A stretch of DNA of 64,000 nucleotides from Scortum barcoo (GCA_023238725.1 CM041531.1:17878643-17942642), one strand, 5' to 3'; shown: positions 36,241-50,066, counted from the first letter of the stretch. Notes: generated from the letters alone by a model not told the origin. Made by a program: numbers and translations.

Positions 36241-36330
36241 ATATAGTTATAATATAGTTATAATAATAATATAGTTATAATATAGTTATAATTTGCAACT
36301 ATATTTCATAGTTGCAAATTATTTATTATT
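36241..36330. repeat. AT-rich direct repeats ending in a perfect 13-bp hairpin
   Basis: Several copies of TATAGTTATAA are followed by arms AATTTGCAACTAT (36290-36302) and its exact reverse complement (36308-36320) with a 5-base loop. The block directly follows the interspersed repeat at 36035-36240 and has no counterpart in the copy A unit. Confidence 0.7.
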
Positions 36331-39300
36331 TATTTATTAACTATACTTCACAGCATTCTTTAATAATAAAAATAAAAACAATTTTTGGAAAAAAATCTTT
36401 CCAGGAGGCACAAAAATGAACAGTTTTCATGTATTTCATGAGTCCCTTAAAGTGACTACTAACATTTATTTTGCAGTTTTCAAAACATTATGAAAGTTTT
36501 ACTCTCACTGCTGGTGACAGGGCTGAAGGGTTTTGCACAGTCCGCGATGAAAGCCTCAATCTCCTCCACAGTGTGAGGGACGCAGGTCAGCAGCTCTATA
36601 CCATCAGCTGTCACTGCGATGTCATCTTCATTGCAAACCTGTGCACAGCTGTGATACATGGGTCAGTCAAACTTGGTAGAATCAAAGGAGGTTAAATATA
36701 AGCTGGATCAGTCACTGAAAACTCTATTGCCTTCTGGGAGAAGTTTGTAACTCAACATTTTCACATTGGCCTATTGTAAAACATGACAGAATAGCAATGC
36801 TGTCGCTCTGTGGACCGCGTATCAAGTAAATGTTGTCCTGCAGGCTCTCTGGTGAGCTAATATCAGTATTATTGGGTTTTGTAACATTAATCCTGTAGAC
36901 AACTTGTTTAATGTCTATTCCCCCTCTAGTGAATCCAAATAAACAAATAAAACTAAATAAAACTGTGCAGGCAGACTGACCCCTCCAAAACTTGGTTGTT
37001 GATGAAACAGCTCTGGCCAGGGTTGGCCAGGGCCTGGTCCAGCAGGTGGTCGATGAAGTATATGCCAGGCTCCACGGTGAGGACCATCCTCTCCTGCACC
37101 AGGCAGCCCATCAGGAGATTTCTCAAGTCCAGGCTCGTCAATGTGCTCCACCACCCTGGACAACAGTACAGTTAAAAACACAGCTAAACAGTAACACAAA
37201 ACTTTTTTTTGTGAGTTTATTAATTGTGCTGAGCTACTAATTTATTTTACTTTGGGAAATATTCTACATATAATATATTCAAATTGAGTGAACTCTGCCT
37301 CACAGTGTCCTTCATGCAGAAGGTGCCACATACTGACACCTGCTGGTGAACTTTCAGCAGTTCCACTGGAGCTTCTGTGGGTATACTGTCTTCTGTATTT
37401 GGAAGAGCATAACTGTGATAAATCCTTCAGCAAAACCTGAAACCATCTGTTAAGACAACATTTTACCTCCCCTCTCTGCTGCCCTCATCCTGAATTTGTT
37501 CCTTCAGCTTAGCCTCTTTTTGTTCTGCTCTCACTGCTTCAGCAAAGGTCTCTCTATTATTGATGAAACATCAATATTGGAGCAACAGGACTGTTTACCT
37601 CTTCTTCTGTCTAGAGACCTTGACTGTTTCAATGCTAACTACAGGTAAGTTGTGATGTGAGCAATCTCAGGACTGAAGTCTTCTGTTCTCACCTCAGGGT
37701 ATCCTCCCACAGGGTATCGTGCACATCGTGCACATTGATGCCTAGCAGGTGTCCCAGGCCGTGGGGCATGAAGACGGAGCCCAGGTGGACCTTCAACATG
37801 TCCTCCACGCTGCCAGTCAGGATGCCGATCTTCACCAACTCCTCCAGGTGAACCCGATCAGTCAGGCGGTGCATGTCAGTCCACTTCACACCTTCAACAT
37901 AAACGGCATGATTATAAAGAACGTAAGTTTTTTTCCAGCACTGCACTCTACTAAGAAATATTTTTTGCAAGAGCCAAGCAACTGTAACTATAAAAGTATA
38001 AAAAGTGTATAAAAGTAATATGTATAACTGTACTGAAAAGCTTGACATTGTTTAATTTAAGGACTCTTCACGTCAAATATCATCACTAAGTTCAGTTTTG
38101 CACTTTACCACAACAAAAAAAACTGATAACCTGGTTTGATGGCAGCCATGATAGTTTGGGAGGATTTGAGGGCGGCCTCATAGATGGCCCTCTGGTCTGG
38201 AGTGAACTTTCCGTTGGCTGGGAAGGAGCAGGTGATGTCTGAGGTGTAGCAGTAGTACTCTCCACGCATGTCGTACAGAGTGCAAGGGACTGCACATCAG
38301 AACTTGTTCAAAATTATTTTCACAGTGCTTTGGGGTTGTGTCCAAAGTGCTTCTGAGCACAAGGATTAAAAACTACTGAAGGCTGCTTACCACATGTCTC
38401 CATCTATAACTGTCTTGTCATTGGGAGCCCCAGTTATTTCCACTGATGTTAAACAATAATGATGATGTGAATTAAAAAGACAAATAGTTCAACTTTAAAT
38501 AACTACACTACAAGGTGGAAACCATGTTCAAGAGGACTTATATAAAGCTAGCATGAGAACCAATTTGATATCAATAATATATTTCAATGCAACATTAAAG
38601 GGATTCCAACATTTTAATTTTATTTTACTCTTTGATGTCTCACTGGGATGACCAGATCTTTATTTTTCAAGTTCTTCATTTCAACAAGAAAATAGTTTGC
38701 ATCCACTGACAACTAATTCAGAGAAAGTGCTAATTAAACATGACCTTTAATATAAAAGGCCAAAGCATGATTAGCAGAAATGTCTCAAAAGCCATCCATA
38801 ATGATGCTACCACAGAGGCTGAAAAGATGCCTAACCCATGAAGACAGCATTTGATGGTGCTTGGTCTAAAGATTTTAACTGGCACCTTCTTCAACCTCAA
38901 AGCTACCCTTTGTTCCATTAATGACATCCTTATTATACCTGGCTTGTAATTAATCAATTACGTGAGTAAGGCTGTAATTACGCTTCTATAGCTTCAGTGC
39001 CAGTCAGAAATGAAATCAGTAAACATTCACTGATGAAGCCTTACATTCCACAGAAACAGGGGTACGAGGTGTGACGCATCCCTCCTTCACTGTAGCAGTA
39101 GTGCTGTAACAGAAACTAAGAAAATGCAAACTAAACAAAATTATTTCAGCACAGAAGTCAGAGTAAAACAGTAATTAACTGAAGGATTTTCACTGCCCTC
39201 TTCCTGGCTCTGTGTTCTAATTAATTCAGCACATCATACAGTCAAACACAATAAAGAATTTGCATTCGTATGTGTAGGATGAGTAAAAAAAACACTGCAA

Positions 39301-39347
39301 CTATTCTTACTATAAGATATATAACAAACAGTTTTTTATGTCATCCA

Positions 39348-41340
39348 TCCATTTTCTTCTGCTTATCTGTGGCTGGGTCACGGGGCAAACAGGCTAAGCA
39401 ACGTAGTCGAGACATCGCTCTCCCCAACAACGCATTCCAGGTCCCAGGTGGGACCCCGAGGTGTTCCCAAGCCAAATAAGATATATATCATCCCTCTAGA
39501 GTGGGAGTCTGTGTCTCCCTCCAGTGTGGGAGTCTGGGCCTCTTACCCGTTCGCTGTGCCTGGAAGACCTCCAAATAAAGGCACCCAGAAGAAATCCTGC
39601 TCCCTTCGATGCAAAGAAGCAGCGGCTCCACTCTGAGCTTCCTCCAGATGTCTGAGCTCCTCACGTTATCTCTAAGGCTGAGCCCAGCCACCCTATGGAG
39701 GAAACTCATTTCAGATGCTTGTATCCACAATCTCATTCGCCCTGACTCAGCTCTCTCTTCACCAACATGGTCTGGTGGTACAATGCCTACATTACTGCTG
39801 CCATTCCATCTGTCGATCTCATGCTCTTCACCCTCACTTGTGAAGGACCCTGAGATACTTGAATTTCTCCGCCTGAGGCAGGAGCTCACTTCCAATCTAG
39901 AGGGAACAATTGACCCTTTCTGGCTGAGAACCATGGCCTCAGACTTGGAGGTGCAGACTCTCTGCTTCACACTCAGCTGCAAAAGCTTCAGCACTTGCTG
40001 GAGGTGACAGTCTGATGAAGACAACAGAACCACATCATCTGCAAACAGCAGAGCTGCAATTCTGAGGTCCGGTCCATGAATCACAAACAGGATTGGTGAC
40101 AAGGGGCAACACTGGGGGAGGCTTACACCCACTGGGAACGTGTTTTGACTTTGTGCTGAGAATATGGACACAGCTTTAACTTGGTTATATAGGGACCGGA
40201 TGGCTCGTAACAACAGCCAAGACACCCCATAAGCCAGCAGTGTCCCCTACAAGACCCCCTGGGGGACTCGATCATAAGCCTTCTCTAAGTCCACAAAAAA
40301 AAATGCAGACTGGATGAGGAAATTCATATGCCCCTTCGAGTAACCACAAGAGGGTAAAGAGCTGGTCCAACAGCTTGGATGGAATCCGCATTGTTCCTTC
40401 TGTATCTGGGGTTTGACGGTCAAAATCTCCCTTCCAGCGCCCTGGAGTAAACTTTCCCGGGGAGGCTGAGCAGTGTGATACCCTGATAATTGGAGTACAC
40501 CCTCAGACCCCCCTTTTTAAAAATGTGGATCACCATACCAGTCACACATGGTGCTTTGCTGCTGAGGAGCATCTTGACTACCCCAACAACCTCAGATATG
40601 GAAGACGCTTCCCCCAGATCTTCCAGTTCTGCCTCTGCCACAGAGCACATGGAAGGAGGTTCCTCAAAGTGCTCCTTCCACCGCCCAACAATGTCCCGAG
40701 TCCAGGTCAGCAGTTCTCCTCCCCTGCTGAAACAAAACAGATGAGCCCTGCTTTCCCCTCCTGAGTCATTTAACGGTTTGTGAGAAGTTCTTTGAGGCCA
40801 ACCCAAAGTCCTTTGGGATGTATGAGAAACTCCACAGGTGGGAGTTAAAGACCTCATGAACAGGGGCCTCAGCCAGACATTCCCATTTCACTGTCATTCG
40901 ATGTTTGGGTTTACCAGGTATGTCCGACAGCCTGCCTCACCACCAGGTGGTGACCAGTTGACAGTTCTGCTCCTCTCCTCACCAGACTGTCCAAAACATA
41001 CTGCAGCAGAGCTGATGATACGGCCATAAAGTCAGTCACTGACTTGTGAGTATCCCCTCACGAAAAGGAAAGAATCCAGCCCCTCTGCAGGATTTTGGTT
41101 CCAGAGCCAGTGCTGAGCATGGAAGTGAGCCAAACTATATCCAGTCAGCATGCCCAGGTTCCTGCCCCAGCCTGCTGCCTGACTCATACCGTACCTCACC
41201 CCAATGTCCATCCATGCGGGCGGTGAGGCCACAGAGTGGCAGCACCATGCTTTGGGCCCCATGGACTAGGGTCTGGCAACCAGATCTGGTTCCAGGTCTC
41301 CCTACTCTGGGTGAGGTACGTTTTCTCTCTGACTGCTTCA
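39348..41340 (-). mobile_element. Rex3/RTE-like LINE in intron 9 of PEPD copy C
   Basis: It occupies the same intron as the copy A fragment. It retains RT sequence including LLFADDVVLLSS and TSKSEAMVLSQ and the C-terminal AEMSFLHRVAGLSLRD-like region (39488-40225). It also keeps the N-terminal RT with SNYQGITLLSLPGKVYSR (40420-40857) and part of the endonuclease (about 40860-41060). The 3' end on the minus strand carries two GATG units (39348 region), as expected for Rex3. All frames are broken. It is an old, inactive copy shared with A. Confidence 0.78.
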
Positions 41341-44300
41341 TTAGAGTTTGTGGTTTGCTTTTTGTCTGGGCATTTATTTTTTAATATTATCCTTCAAGTG
41401 ATTCTTTTTGTGTTTTTCTCCAAGCCTCTTCAGCATAACTTTAAGAGCTCCAAGCTGCCAGTGATGGGTTTGTTGTGTTTCCATGCTGAAGTTTGTGTTT
41501 TTTGGTGAATTATCAGTTGTTTCATTGTGACAGTTTCCAACATGACACAAGCTAAGTTCTGACTCTAGATTGATCTTCCATTTGATTATCGTGCTCCTGT
41601 AATAATCTACATGCCTACTTATTCATTCTTTGTTTCAAAGACTTTTTATTTTGTTTTACCTACACCTAGACATACATTAAAGGGCCATGTACACCCCACA
41701 GTGCCAGGTCCATCAGTGTCATCATGTGTCAAGCATATGACACAATGTGGACCCAAAACAAGTAAGAACCTAAGAGCACTTACCTCACTGTGTATAAAAT
41801 AAGAATTGCACTGAGGCATTGTAACCATATGGGCATAATGTCTATCCAAAATAAAGTAACAGGAGCCTGCACTACTTACCTTTCCATTTCATATTCTTCT
41901 TGTCCAGGCTTCACATGCTTCATGACCTTCAGAGAACAAGTGCAGGCTGATTAAGAGTGGTTATATGTGATTAGCAAAATAAAAAATTTCTGAATAAAAC
42001 TGTAACTTATTTTTGTGTAATAGACCTCCAACGTTAACCCTATGCACAAAAATTCAAATGCTGACTTGTTTTCTATGTATATCTGATGGTGTGGTGGCTC
42101 AAAAATACTCAAGTCTCTATGCATGTCACACTCTGTACTATACATACCAAAATAGTTTAACTATAGTTTTAGTCTAATTCTCTGACTGCCACTTCAGCCA
42201 GCTAAATTCTTGGAGGCTGGCATCCTCGGTTTCACTCACAGTCTTGATGCAAAACAGCAATCTAGGCAGGCAGAAACATTTTTCTGCTCGGGTGCTTTGT
42301 TACCCTATGAACTTTTCTAGTAAGTATACTTTGTTCCTACTTTGTTTGTGTGATACTTTTGGGCGTCCCTGTTTTTAACAGCAAAGCAAAGCATAGTCTG
42401 CAGGATTAACACAAAGAGTTCAGAAGTCAGTGCCCTCAAGCACTTTCAGGAGAAGCTGATTTGGGAGAACATTTTCTGTTTTTACTGCATACCTACAGGG
42501 AGTGCTGTACCTGAAAATCTACCAAGGGTTGCTTTAAGGACACGGTGGTAAAAAAAAAAAAAACTACCTCAGAAAATCAAGTCTAATGATCACACTCATA
42601 ACAGGAGGAAAACAATATTGAGCACTCATGGTAAGTGATTTCAGAGGACAGATAACACAGAGGTTAGCTGCTGCTCAACCCCTGAAGATGTTATTCATGG
42701 TGATAAAGTGAAATCCTGTGCTGAAGTAAAATATTGCTTTAATGTTGCAGCTTATTGGTCAAAGGCTATCTCTGTAACTGCTGGCCTCCAAGCTAGGGGA
42801 TGAAGTTAAAATCGAAAGCATTTAAACAGTTTACTGCCTTAGAGGATCCTGACATACTGAAACCTTTGGGCAAGTTTGAAACTTAATAAGCTGCTTGATA
42901 CTTAGATACTTTGGGTGTTTAATTTCATGCTCTGAACTTTTCTTTTCCCTTTATTCCTTTTAAAAAAAAAAGCAAAGGAGCACCTTTGCAGATGCTCTGT
43001 CTGGAGCTTACCATTTTATGGGCTTCGCTGGAAATCCTGTTGGTGTAGCGCAGGACCTCCAGTTCCAAATCAGTCTTAATCAGACGGCTGCAGACACAGA
43101 TGGAAATAAGACATGAGAGACCATCTCTCTCAGTCTGATCACTACACTACCAGTTTATTGCTGCACTGTACAATGAATATACACATTGAGATGAAAGAAT
43201 GCAGTCTTTGTATTGTGATGGCTGAAATAGAGACATTTTTAAATCCATCTTTCTAATATACCCCACTAATGCAGTAACTTATAGAATACAGAACAAATAT
43301 CTGGCAGATGGTGCTCTATCATTCACAGGAGTATTGTATATAAATGAGACCTGCCTTTATTTGAAATTTCAAGGGGAGACTTTCTCGTCAACTGATGTTG
43401 CAGAGCTGCTGAAAATGTTTCAAACCACAATAAAATGTAATACAGTCTTTGATTTAAATCTAAGCTTGAAGACCAAATAAAGACCAAAGCTTTTTACCTG
43501 CTGGTCTTAGCATTTCTTATTCATCTGTGTTTGGAAAGCAGTGGCTACACCTCAGCTAGCTAGATACACGAGACTATTAAGGATTTCTACGATAATACAA
43601 ATAAATAACACAAAGCAGTGATAACCGATAGTGACACTAATGTGAGTAAAAAAGAAATAGCTCCTTAAAACGGAGCCATGCAAGCTCTGCAGAGCAAAGG
43701 GGGCAGAAGGGTTCAATCAAGTCTTTCTCCCCAGGAGGTGTGCCTGAAAAGCATTCCTCCTTATTTCAGAAAATGTCAATTCATCTGGAGGGTGCAAACT
43801 CTAATGCCAAGGACAACCAGGTGAGCATGCAGTCCATTACATCTGTGCGGACTATTTTCTGATTCTAAAAGTGAAAAAAACAAGCCAGAGAAAAGCTCCT
43901 GTTTTTTATTACAGACAACTACTTGACTGCGCAACTGTAATTACCATGATGCAAGTTAAAAAGTAGCAGAATCTGACTGTAGAAACTTTTAGATAATTAA
44001 GTTGAGACTACAGTACAGTCCTTACTGTCGTCTTAAGTGGGCTTTGAATAATGTCATATGACATAATTTAATTACTTACCATTCCACAATGACAGGGTGT
44101 AAAAGAGTGTTGTTCACTTAGAAGCTAATAAAAAAAACAAACAAAAAAACGAAACAAAGAAAAACAAGAAGAAATAGCATCATTATAAATATATATGAAG
44201 CTTAAGTGAAATATCTTTTCCCTTGCGTTCCACCTTTATTCCTCTATGGGTGAATGTCTGCCATTTCCTGTTCTTTGTCACTTCCACTTTTGATGCTGTC

Positions 44301-45788
44301 AAAATCTGACATTCTGACGTCACCATAGTGGACCAATGAGTCCTGAATGACTAAATCAGTCCCTGGTTACTGTTCTTTAAATGTCACTGCAGCTCTGTCA
44401 TTCAGACATACTGTTGCACAACCCAGGTCCCCCACATCCCACCATGAGGATCCTGTCCTAATTCTCATCGTCACATGCACCTGCGCTTAATGAACATGCT
44501 TCACATCAATGATGTCTAATTGCCCAATTTGCTTTCTGTGTTGCTGACCTCATTAAATATTGTTATATACCAACTGAACTCTCCTTATTGAAATGCAATG
44601 TGACACAATGGATGAACTCTGAAATAAATATGTGAGACTTATTTTTCAAAGCAGTTGGGGCCAAAGTGTACAGTAGATATCTGTAATTTATGCAGTAAAA
44701 AAAGAACAAAGTGCTACCAACAAAATTAACATTGCCATTATTGAACTAATGAGCAAAACATTTGCTTATTCAGTTACATTCAAAATTAGGTTGATCAGCA
44801 ACAATCAGTATGCATGAGAGTCTACTGTATGCCTGGATATAAAAGAAAAAAAACAAAACTAAATAAAACAACAATAACCTCGCCAAACGAAGTATAATTT
44901 TGTTAATGCAAAGTGACACCAATTAAACATACCGACTAATTCCTTCAAAGGAGGCTTCGCGGCAGATGCTCCCGCTATCTGTGTTTCGACCTCGCTGCAC
45001 AAGGAATACAACAAACACAAAAAGGTTAAAAGCCACCACCAAGTGATTTCAAAATATCATTACATTAAAGTGGCTCATATCCAGGCTAATGATCTGCTCC
45101 TTAAAGACAATTTTGACAGCTACAGAATTCTACATGTATTCTCACACTGCAGAATAAATTGAACAAAAGTGTATATCACAAGTTGTATTCTGGTAGGAAT
45201 GAGTGATTCACTGTTTCAGCCAGCATCATACCAGTGTTAGGACTGCTGGTTTAAGGTTGGAGAGAGCAATCAGCAATCTGCAAGGAAGCAGATAAGGAGT
45301 AATTAGAGACACAGAGCAGAACAGCAGAGATACAACAAGCACCAGTTTTCTTTTGCTGCAGAATAAAGGTCACCCTGGCAGACGCCGTCAGGGGTACATG
45401 GCCTCTCTGGTACTCTGGTAGGCCGCTGAATGACAAACCTCAAGCGACTTTATTACTCCTCTGCCAACAGCCTAAATGTCAGATAACAGATTCCTGACTC
45501 AGTGTTTACAGACACTGTGCTGATATTTGAGCATCATTATTATTAGTGCCACTAAAACTGACTTCCCTAAAACATTAACTGCAGAAAAAGCCTACACTAA
45601 CATTACCTACATACATACATATATATATAGATACATAACAACACACCCTAGATCAAAATTTTGAGATATAGGAATAATTATTATAATGCTGTTTTAATTG
45701 CTGTTGTGAGGAACTCACTCTCAGTTCAACAGTGATTCAAGTAAGTAAGTAAGTAATTAACTGCAACAATAATAATTTTTCAACCTGT

Positions 45789-46212
45789 AAAACAAAATGA
45801 CAGACATTTGAGTTAGAAATGTATTTTATGCATGAATAACATTTGTTCGTGAACGCAGTAGTTCTAAACCACTGGAATAAAACACACTTGTTGGTATAGT
45901 AAAGCCAGATAAAACAACACTGTTTGCAGAGTTTGCAGAGCAAAGAAGTTGTTTCTACGATCCAACAACACTTGGGTCTGAGTGCACATACTGCTCATAA
46001 CAGTTTTAAAATATCATCACAAATTTCTCCGCTGTTTGCATGTTCAGCTGGGCAGTCCTGATTAAAGTGTGTGTGCAACAACACCTCCCATGTCTGAGTG
46101 TGAATATTCATGACCTTGTTCTCATAAAAAAGAAATATTGTTCTCTTTTAGGTCCTTCTGTAGGGAGCATTGTCAGCTGAATGGTGAACTCCAGTGACTA
46201 ATTTCTTTGTCT
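45789..46212. other. About 420-bp segment in copy C intron 4, absent from copy A
   Basis: Copy A is continuous at about 16829 where copy C has this extra block. I see no terminal repeats or coding content, so I cannot say if it was inserted in C or deleted from A. Confidence 0.6.
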
Positions 46213-49200
46213 GACTGGATGACAATATTAATTAAACAAATGCAGAGGCAACTATAATATGATTGAATGTTTTCTAATATTGTACTGCTGCGTCAAGCTG
46301 CTTTTGCTTCATGGAAGAACTGGCCGTTTACTGAAGTGATCATTTGAATCTTAACCTGTGACTTATTAGGAAATCTAACACTTCAAGCACGTGCGGAAAT
46401 GAGAAAGTACCTGAAATATCATCAGCAGGATGAATCATCACAGTGCACAGCTGAATGAATGTAAAATTGTATGTGATAGTTTCAAATGCAAACTTTGAAG
46501 GCATTTGTTGACCAATGGAAGCTGTTATATTATAGTCTGATTGTATTATTTTGATTAGTCAACATGCACGCTTCCAAAATAGCAGCAGAGCTGTCAACCA
46601 TCCAATATAGCTCCCCTGGGGGCTGTTAAAATGAAGACAATGGAGCTTCAGCTTACACATTTTAAAATAAAATAAAAAATAAAAGGCCCTCAGAGAATTT
46701 TGGTGTTTCAGGGTTATACACACAGATAAAGTACTCCTTCAAATGAATTATCAGCATGATGCTCCACCTGCTTTGTATGAGAAAGACTACTGCCCACATT
46801 CTCTGAGACAATAGCTGTCAGTGTCATGGACTGACCCCAAAGCTTTTACATCCTTTCACACAAATGTGTGCACATGCTCCAATCCAATGAAAGCCAATCC
46901 AATCACATGCAAACCTGCACAGACCTCAAAGAGAATCCTAAAATGTTCAACACATTCATTTCTTTGAATAACACTTGTGTTTGGCTGAAAATGTTTCATA
47001 ATTTAATTTTACTTGACATGTTTAGTTGAGCAGCTGTAAATTCTTCATATTAAAAAAGTATTTAACAACAGCCTTTGCTGTAGGAGGTGCTAGTATCACT
47101 ATCTGACATCACTGGTATCTCTGCAAGGAGATTCAAATAAAAGAGTGATGACTTTCACCTTTAAAACAGTCTGTTCAGGCACTAATGTAACTTCATGGCT
47201 CAGTGAGTGAACATCAAGGTTCAGTTACTGCGCTGAAAAAAGGTTACACACACACAGGCACACACACAGACAGAGTAAAGATCATCACCAGCACAGACAG
47301 ACTTACATCACAGGTGTATTGCACCTCATCAACAGCATACTTCGCCTTGAAATGCTCTTTAGTAAAGATCCTGTCAACAGAAGCAAAACACACAGCTGGT
47401 AAAGAAACAACAAAAAGTCAACAAACAACAACATCTCTAGAAACACAACAGATTATGTTACACTTTGGGTGAAAGGTCAGAGCAAGAGAGCAAAAAAGAA
47501 AAGAAGTGCAGTCAAAGTTGCTTTAGGTGATGACATAAACATTAAGTCCCTTGTTGCATTTTAAAGATAAGCTCATGTTGTTATTCTGGGTGTAAAGGCT
47601 CCAACTGTGTATCACGTGACTTTATCAACCTTTCCTCAAGTTCCAGCTCACAGCTTTGGAGCAGCTGGGGGTGATTGTTGGCCATGTACACAGCTCTTTG
47701 AAGATTAGTGTGACTCACTCTCCCATCCAAGTAGCGTAGCTTTCAGGCAGTTTGGGAACAAAAAGGATGGATTTCCCAGAGTCCACATCAATGGCTCCAT
47801 AACAGTCGGGCTCAGTTACTCCAAAAGCCCAGTGGAAGAAAGACTCCTGCACAATTCACACAATCAGCCAGAGCATTAATGAGGGAGATTATAATAGTCA
47901 GCTAGAAGAAGGCAGAAAGTTAGTCAATGTTGGTCAGATTATTACATGAAAAAAATAAACAAGATCTCATATTCAGTTAGGCCAGTTAACAGGTAAAAAA
48001 CAGAGGTTAACAACAAAACAAAACTTTCACTTTATCTATTGATTTTTGTTACAAGTCATGAGCTTAAGTGAGAGTGTCGGGAAAATCTGAGTTCATAGAA
48101 ATGTGGGACTTTTGACAGAGTGAGGAAATTAACTGTGTCAAAGACACTCAGGAGTGGATTTGACTTTAAGAAAACTCAGGTCAGGTGTTTTTTTTTTTAA
48201 GGGGTGTTTAGGAATCTGGCACAACTAACTGAGGTGAGTCTGGATTGGGGATCATGGATTGATAGATAAATAAATGCAAGTCCTCAGTCTCAGTTTTGCA
48301 CTCATCCCAGAGTAAAAGAAAGACGACTTACCTGCCTGAAAAGGACATCTGTGTCCTGTGCAGTACCTCTGCTTCTGCTCTCCTCCCTGCAGAACCACCA
48401 CTGACTTTGGCACCACTCCATCTTTGGCTTTCAGCCCTTTGCACAGTCGACGTCGGTTCTCTGCAAACAGGGCAGCAGACACCCTCAAGGTGTCATTACC
48501 AAGCCAGTAGACAGGTCTGAAAGGGAGACAGAAGATCACGTAGCTCAGCGTGGAGAAGTGGTTGAAGACACTCACCCTCATCTGAAAGATTCTTGGTCTA
48601 GGTAAGGATTTGCTTGTAAAAAGGAGCACAAGCCCAAAATAACACAATGTTCACACTGTTCTACCATCATTCAGCTGTTCTCTGAATGTTTTTTCACAAA
48701 GGTATACAACAGCTGCAGGGAGAAGAACTTAATTTAATGTCTTGCATCTCCTCTGAGCTGGAGATGTGCTCTCTCTCAATCACACACACACGGATGCACG
48801 GACACACGCGTGCACGCACGCACACGGTCATGTTTTTTGCTCTATCTGGAGGTAATCCTCAGAATTTGGTCAGCACATTTAGAGCTGAAGAGGTGGTTGA
48901 ACCACCTGCCTTTACCTGTAGTTAAGACAGAGATACAGACAGATAGACATCCTTTTAACTGAGAGGTCTTGGTTATAAATCTTGGTCTCTGGCCACGGCT
49001 TTACTGATAAGATAACAAACACGACATATCTCATCCAACCTGCACTGTATGAAAGGTTAATCCATAACCTCATAGTATTTTATGGCTCCAGGAGTTATAT
49101 ATCATTCCCTGTTGGCTGAGTCGACAGATGTGAGTGTGTATCAGGCCCAGTGAAGTGGTCCATTTTGTTACTGAAAGAGTTCACAAACTACACTGCAATC

Positions 49201-50066
49201 CAAATACAGTCTTCACCTTGTGAAATGTATTATGTGCACTTTTTTAAAGACTGCGTCACTCATTAAACTATGTTAATTTTTGAAGGGTGAGTTTCTGGTG
49301 TTGCTGGATTACATAATGTCATGTGTCTGATGTTTTCATAAATACTGTTACACAAAATTTACTCTAAATCATTTTCTCCATTTTCTGTCTAATACTACAT
49401 AAAACAGGAGGCACCTTCATAGTGAGGGGCCACCAGCAGACATTGATTCATTTTAAAGGGCTCTTTAGCCCATTAACTGTAAACACATTTACTGTAGAAA
49501 TCAATGTGTTTCTCAAAACAGCTGCAAGAATGCTTAACTGTTTTGAAAAAAATAAAATTTATGAGAAGTTAAACGTTTTGCTGAACCCCGCTGTAAGTGT
49601 GTAAGCTCCAGGTTTTAATTCAAGAACATGAAAGTAAGAGTTTAACCTTTAAGACTTAAAGGAGCATACTGTCAACACAGCCTGTTATGGAAATGTGCTG
49701 GTTATTAATTTGAATAAATTACTGATTAATGTAACACATCTCTAAAGGCACTAACAGTGTAGAAAGTCCAGTTCATCCTCCTGAGAGTGAACTTGAAAAC
49801 ATTTAGAGATCAGTCACACAGGCTGACAGAGACAGTGTCTCTTAGTAACGGGACATCTGCCTGGCAACAGCGTCGTTATCACTGACGAACAAATCAGCTT
49901 TATGTTGCGGCGGGCTGAAAGAAAAATTCACAGTCTATGCATTATGTGAGTCAAATTAACACAGCTTCTGCTAAGTCAAAGCGCCGTCAGGAGACAGTAA
50001 AGTCTACTCACTGTGGAGCTGCAGCCATGTTGGTGTGCTGGACCAAACTGTCACATGCTGAGCGGA

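Larger units (their letters stand above)
36480..50028 (-). pseudogene. PEPD copy C, full-length unprocessed pseudogene
   Basis: Exon positions: 1 50012-50028; 2 48332-48516; 3 47719-47846; 4 47307-47370; 5 45232-45277; 6 44933-44994; 7 44080-44124; 8 43012-43087; 9 41880-41926; 10 39045-39115; 11 38391-38442; 12 38131-38279; 13 37693-37891; 14 36981-37155; 15 36480-36638. Lesions against A: one extra base in exon 2 (reads CTGHRC instead of CTDTDV); exon 5 is 46 instead of 48 bases; TAA in exon 7; altered acceptor in exon 10; 26 bases lost in exon 11; acceptor AG changed to AC before exon 12, and DMGG changed to DMRG; 14 bases gained in exon 13; about 19 bases lost in exon 14 plus small shifts. 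Exons 1, 3, 4, 6, 8 and 9 remain intact. Introns are retained, so it arose by DNA duplication. No PEPD exon lies between it and the right edge. Confidence 0.88.
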
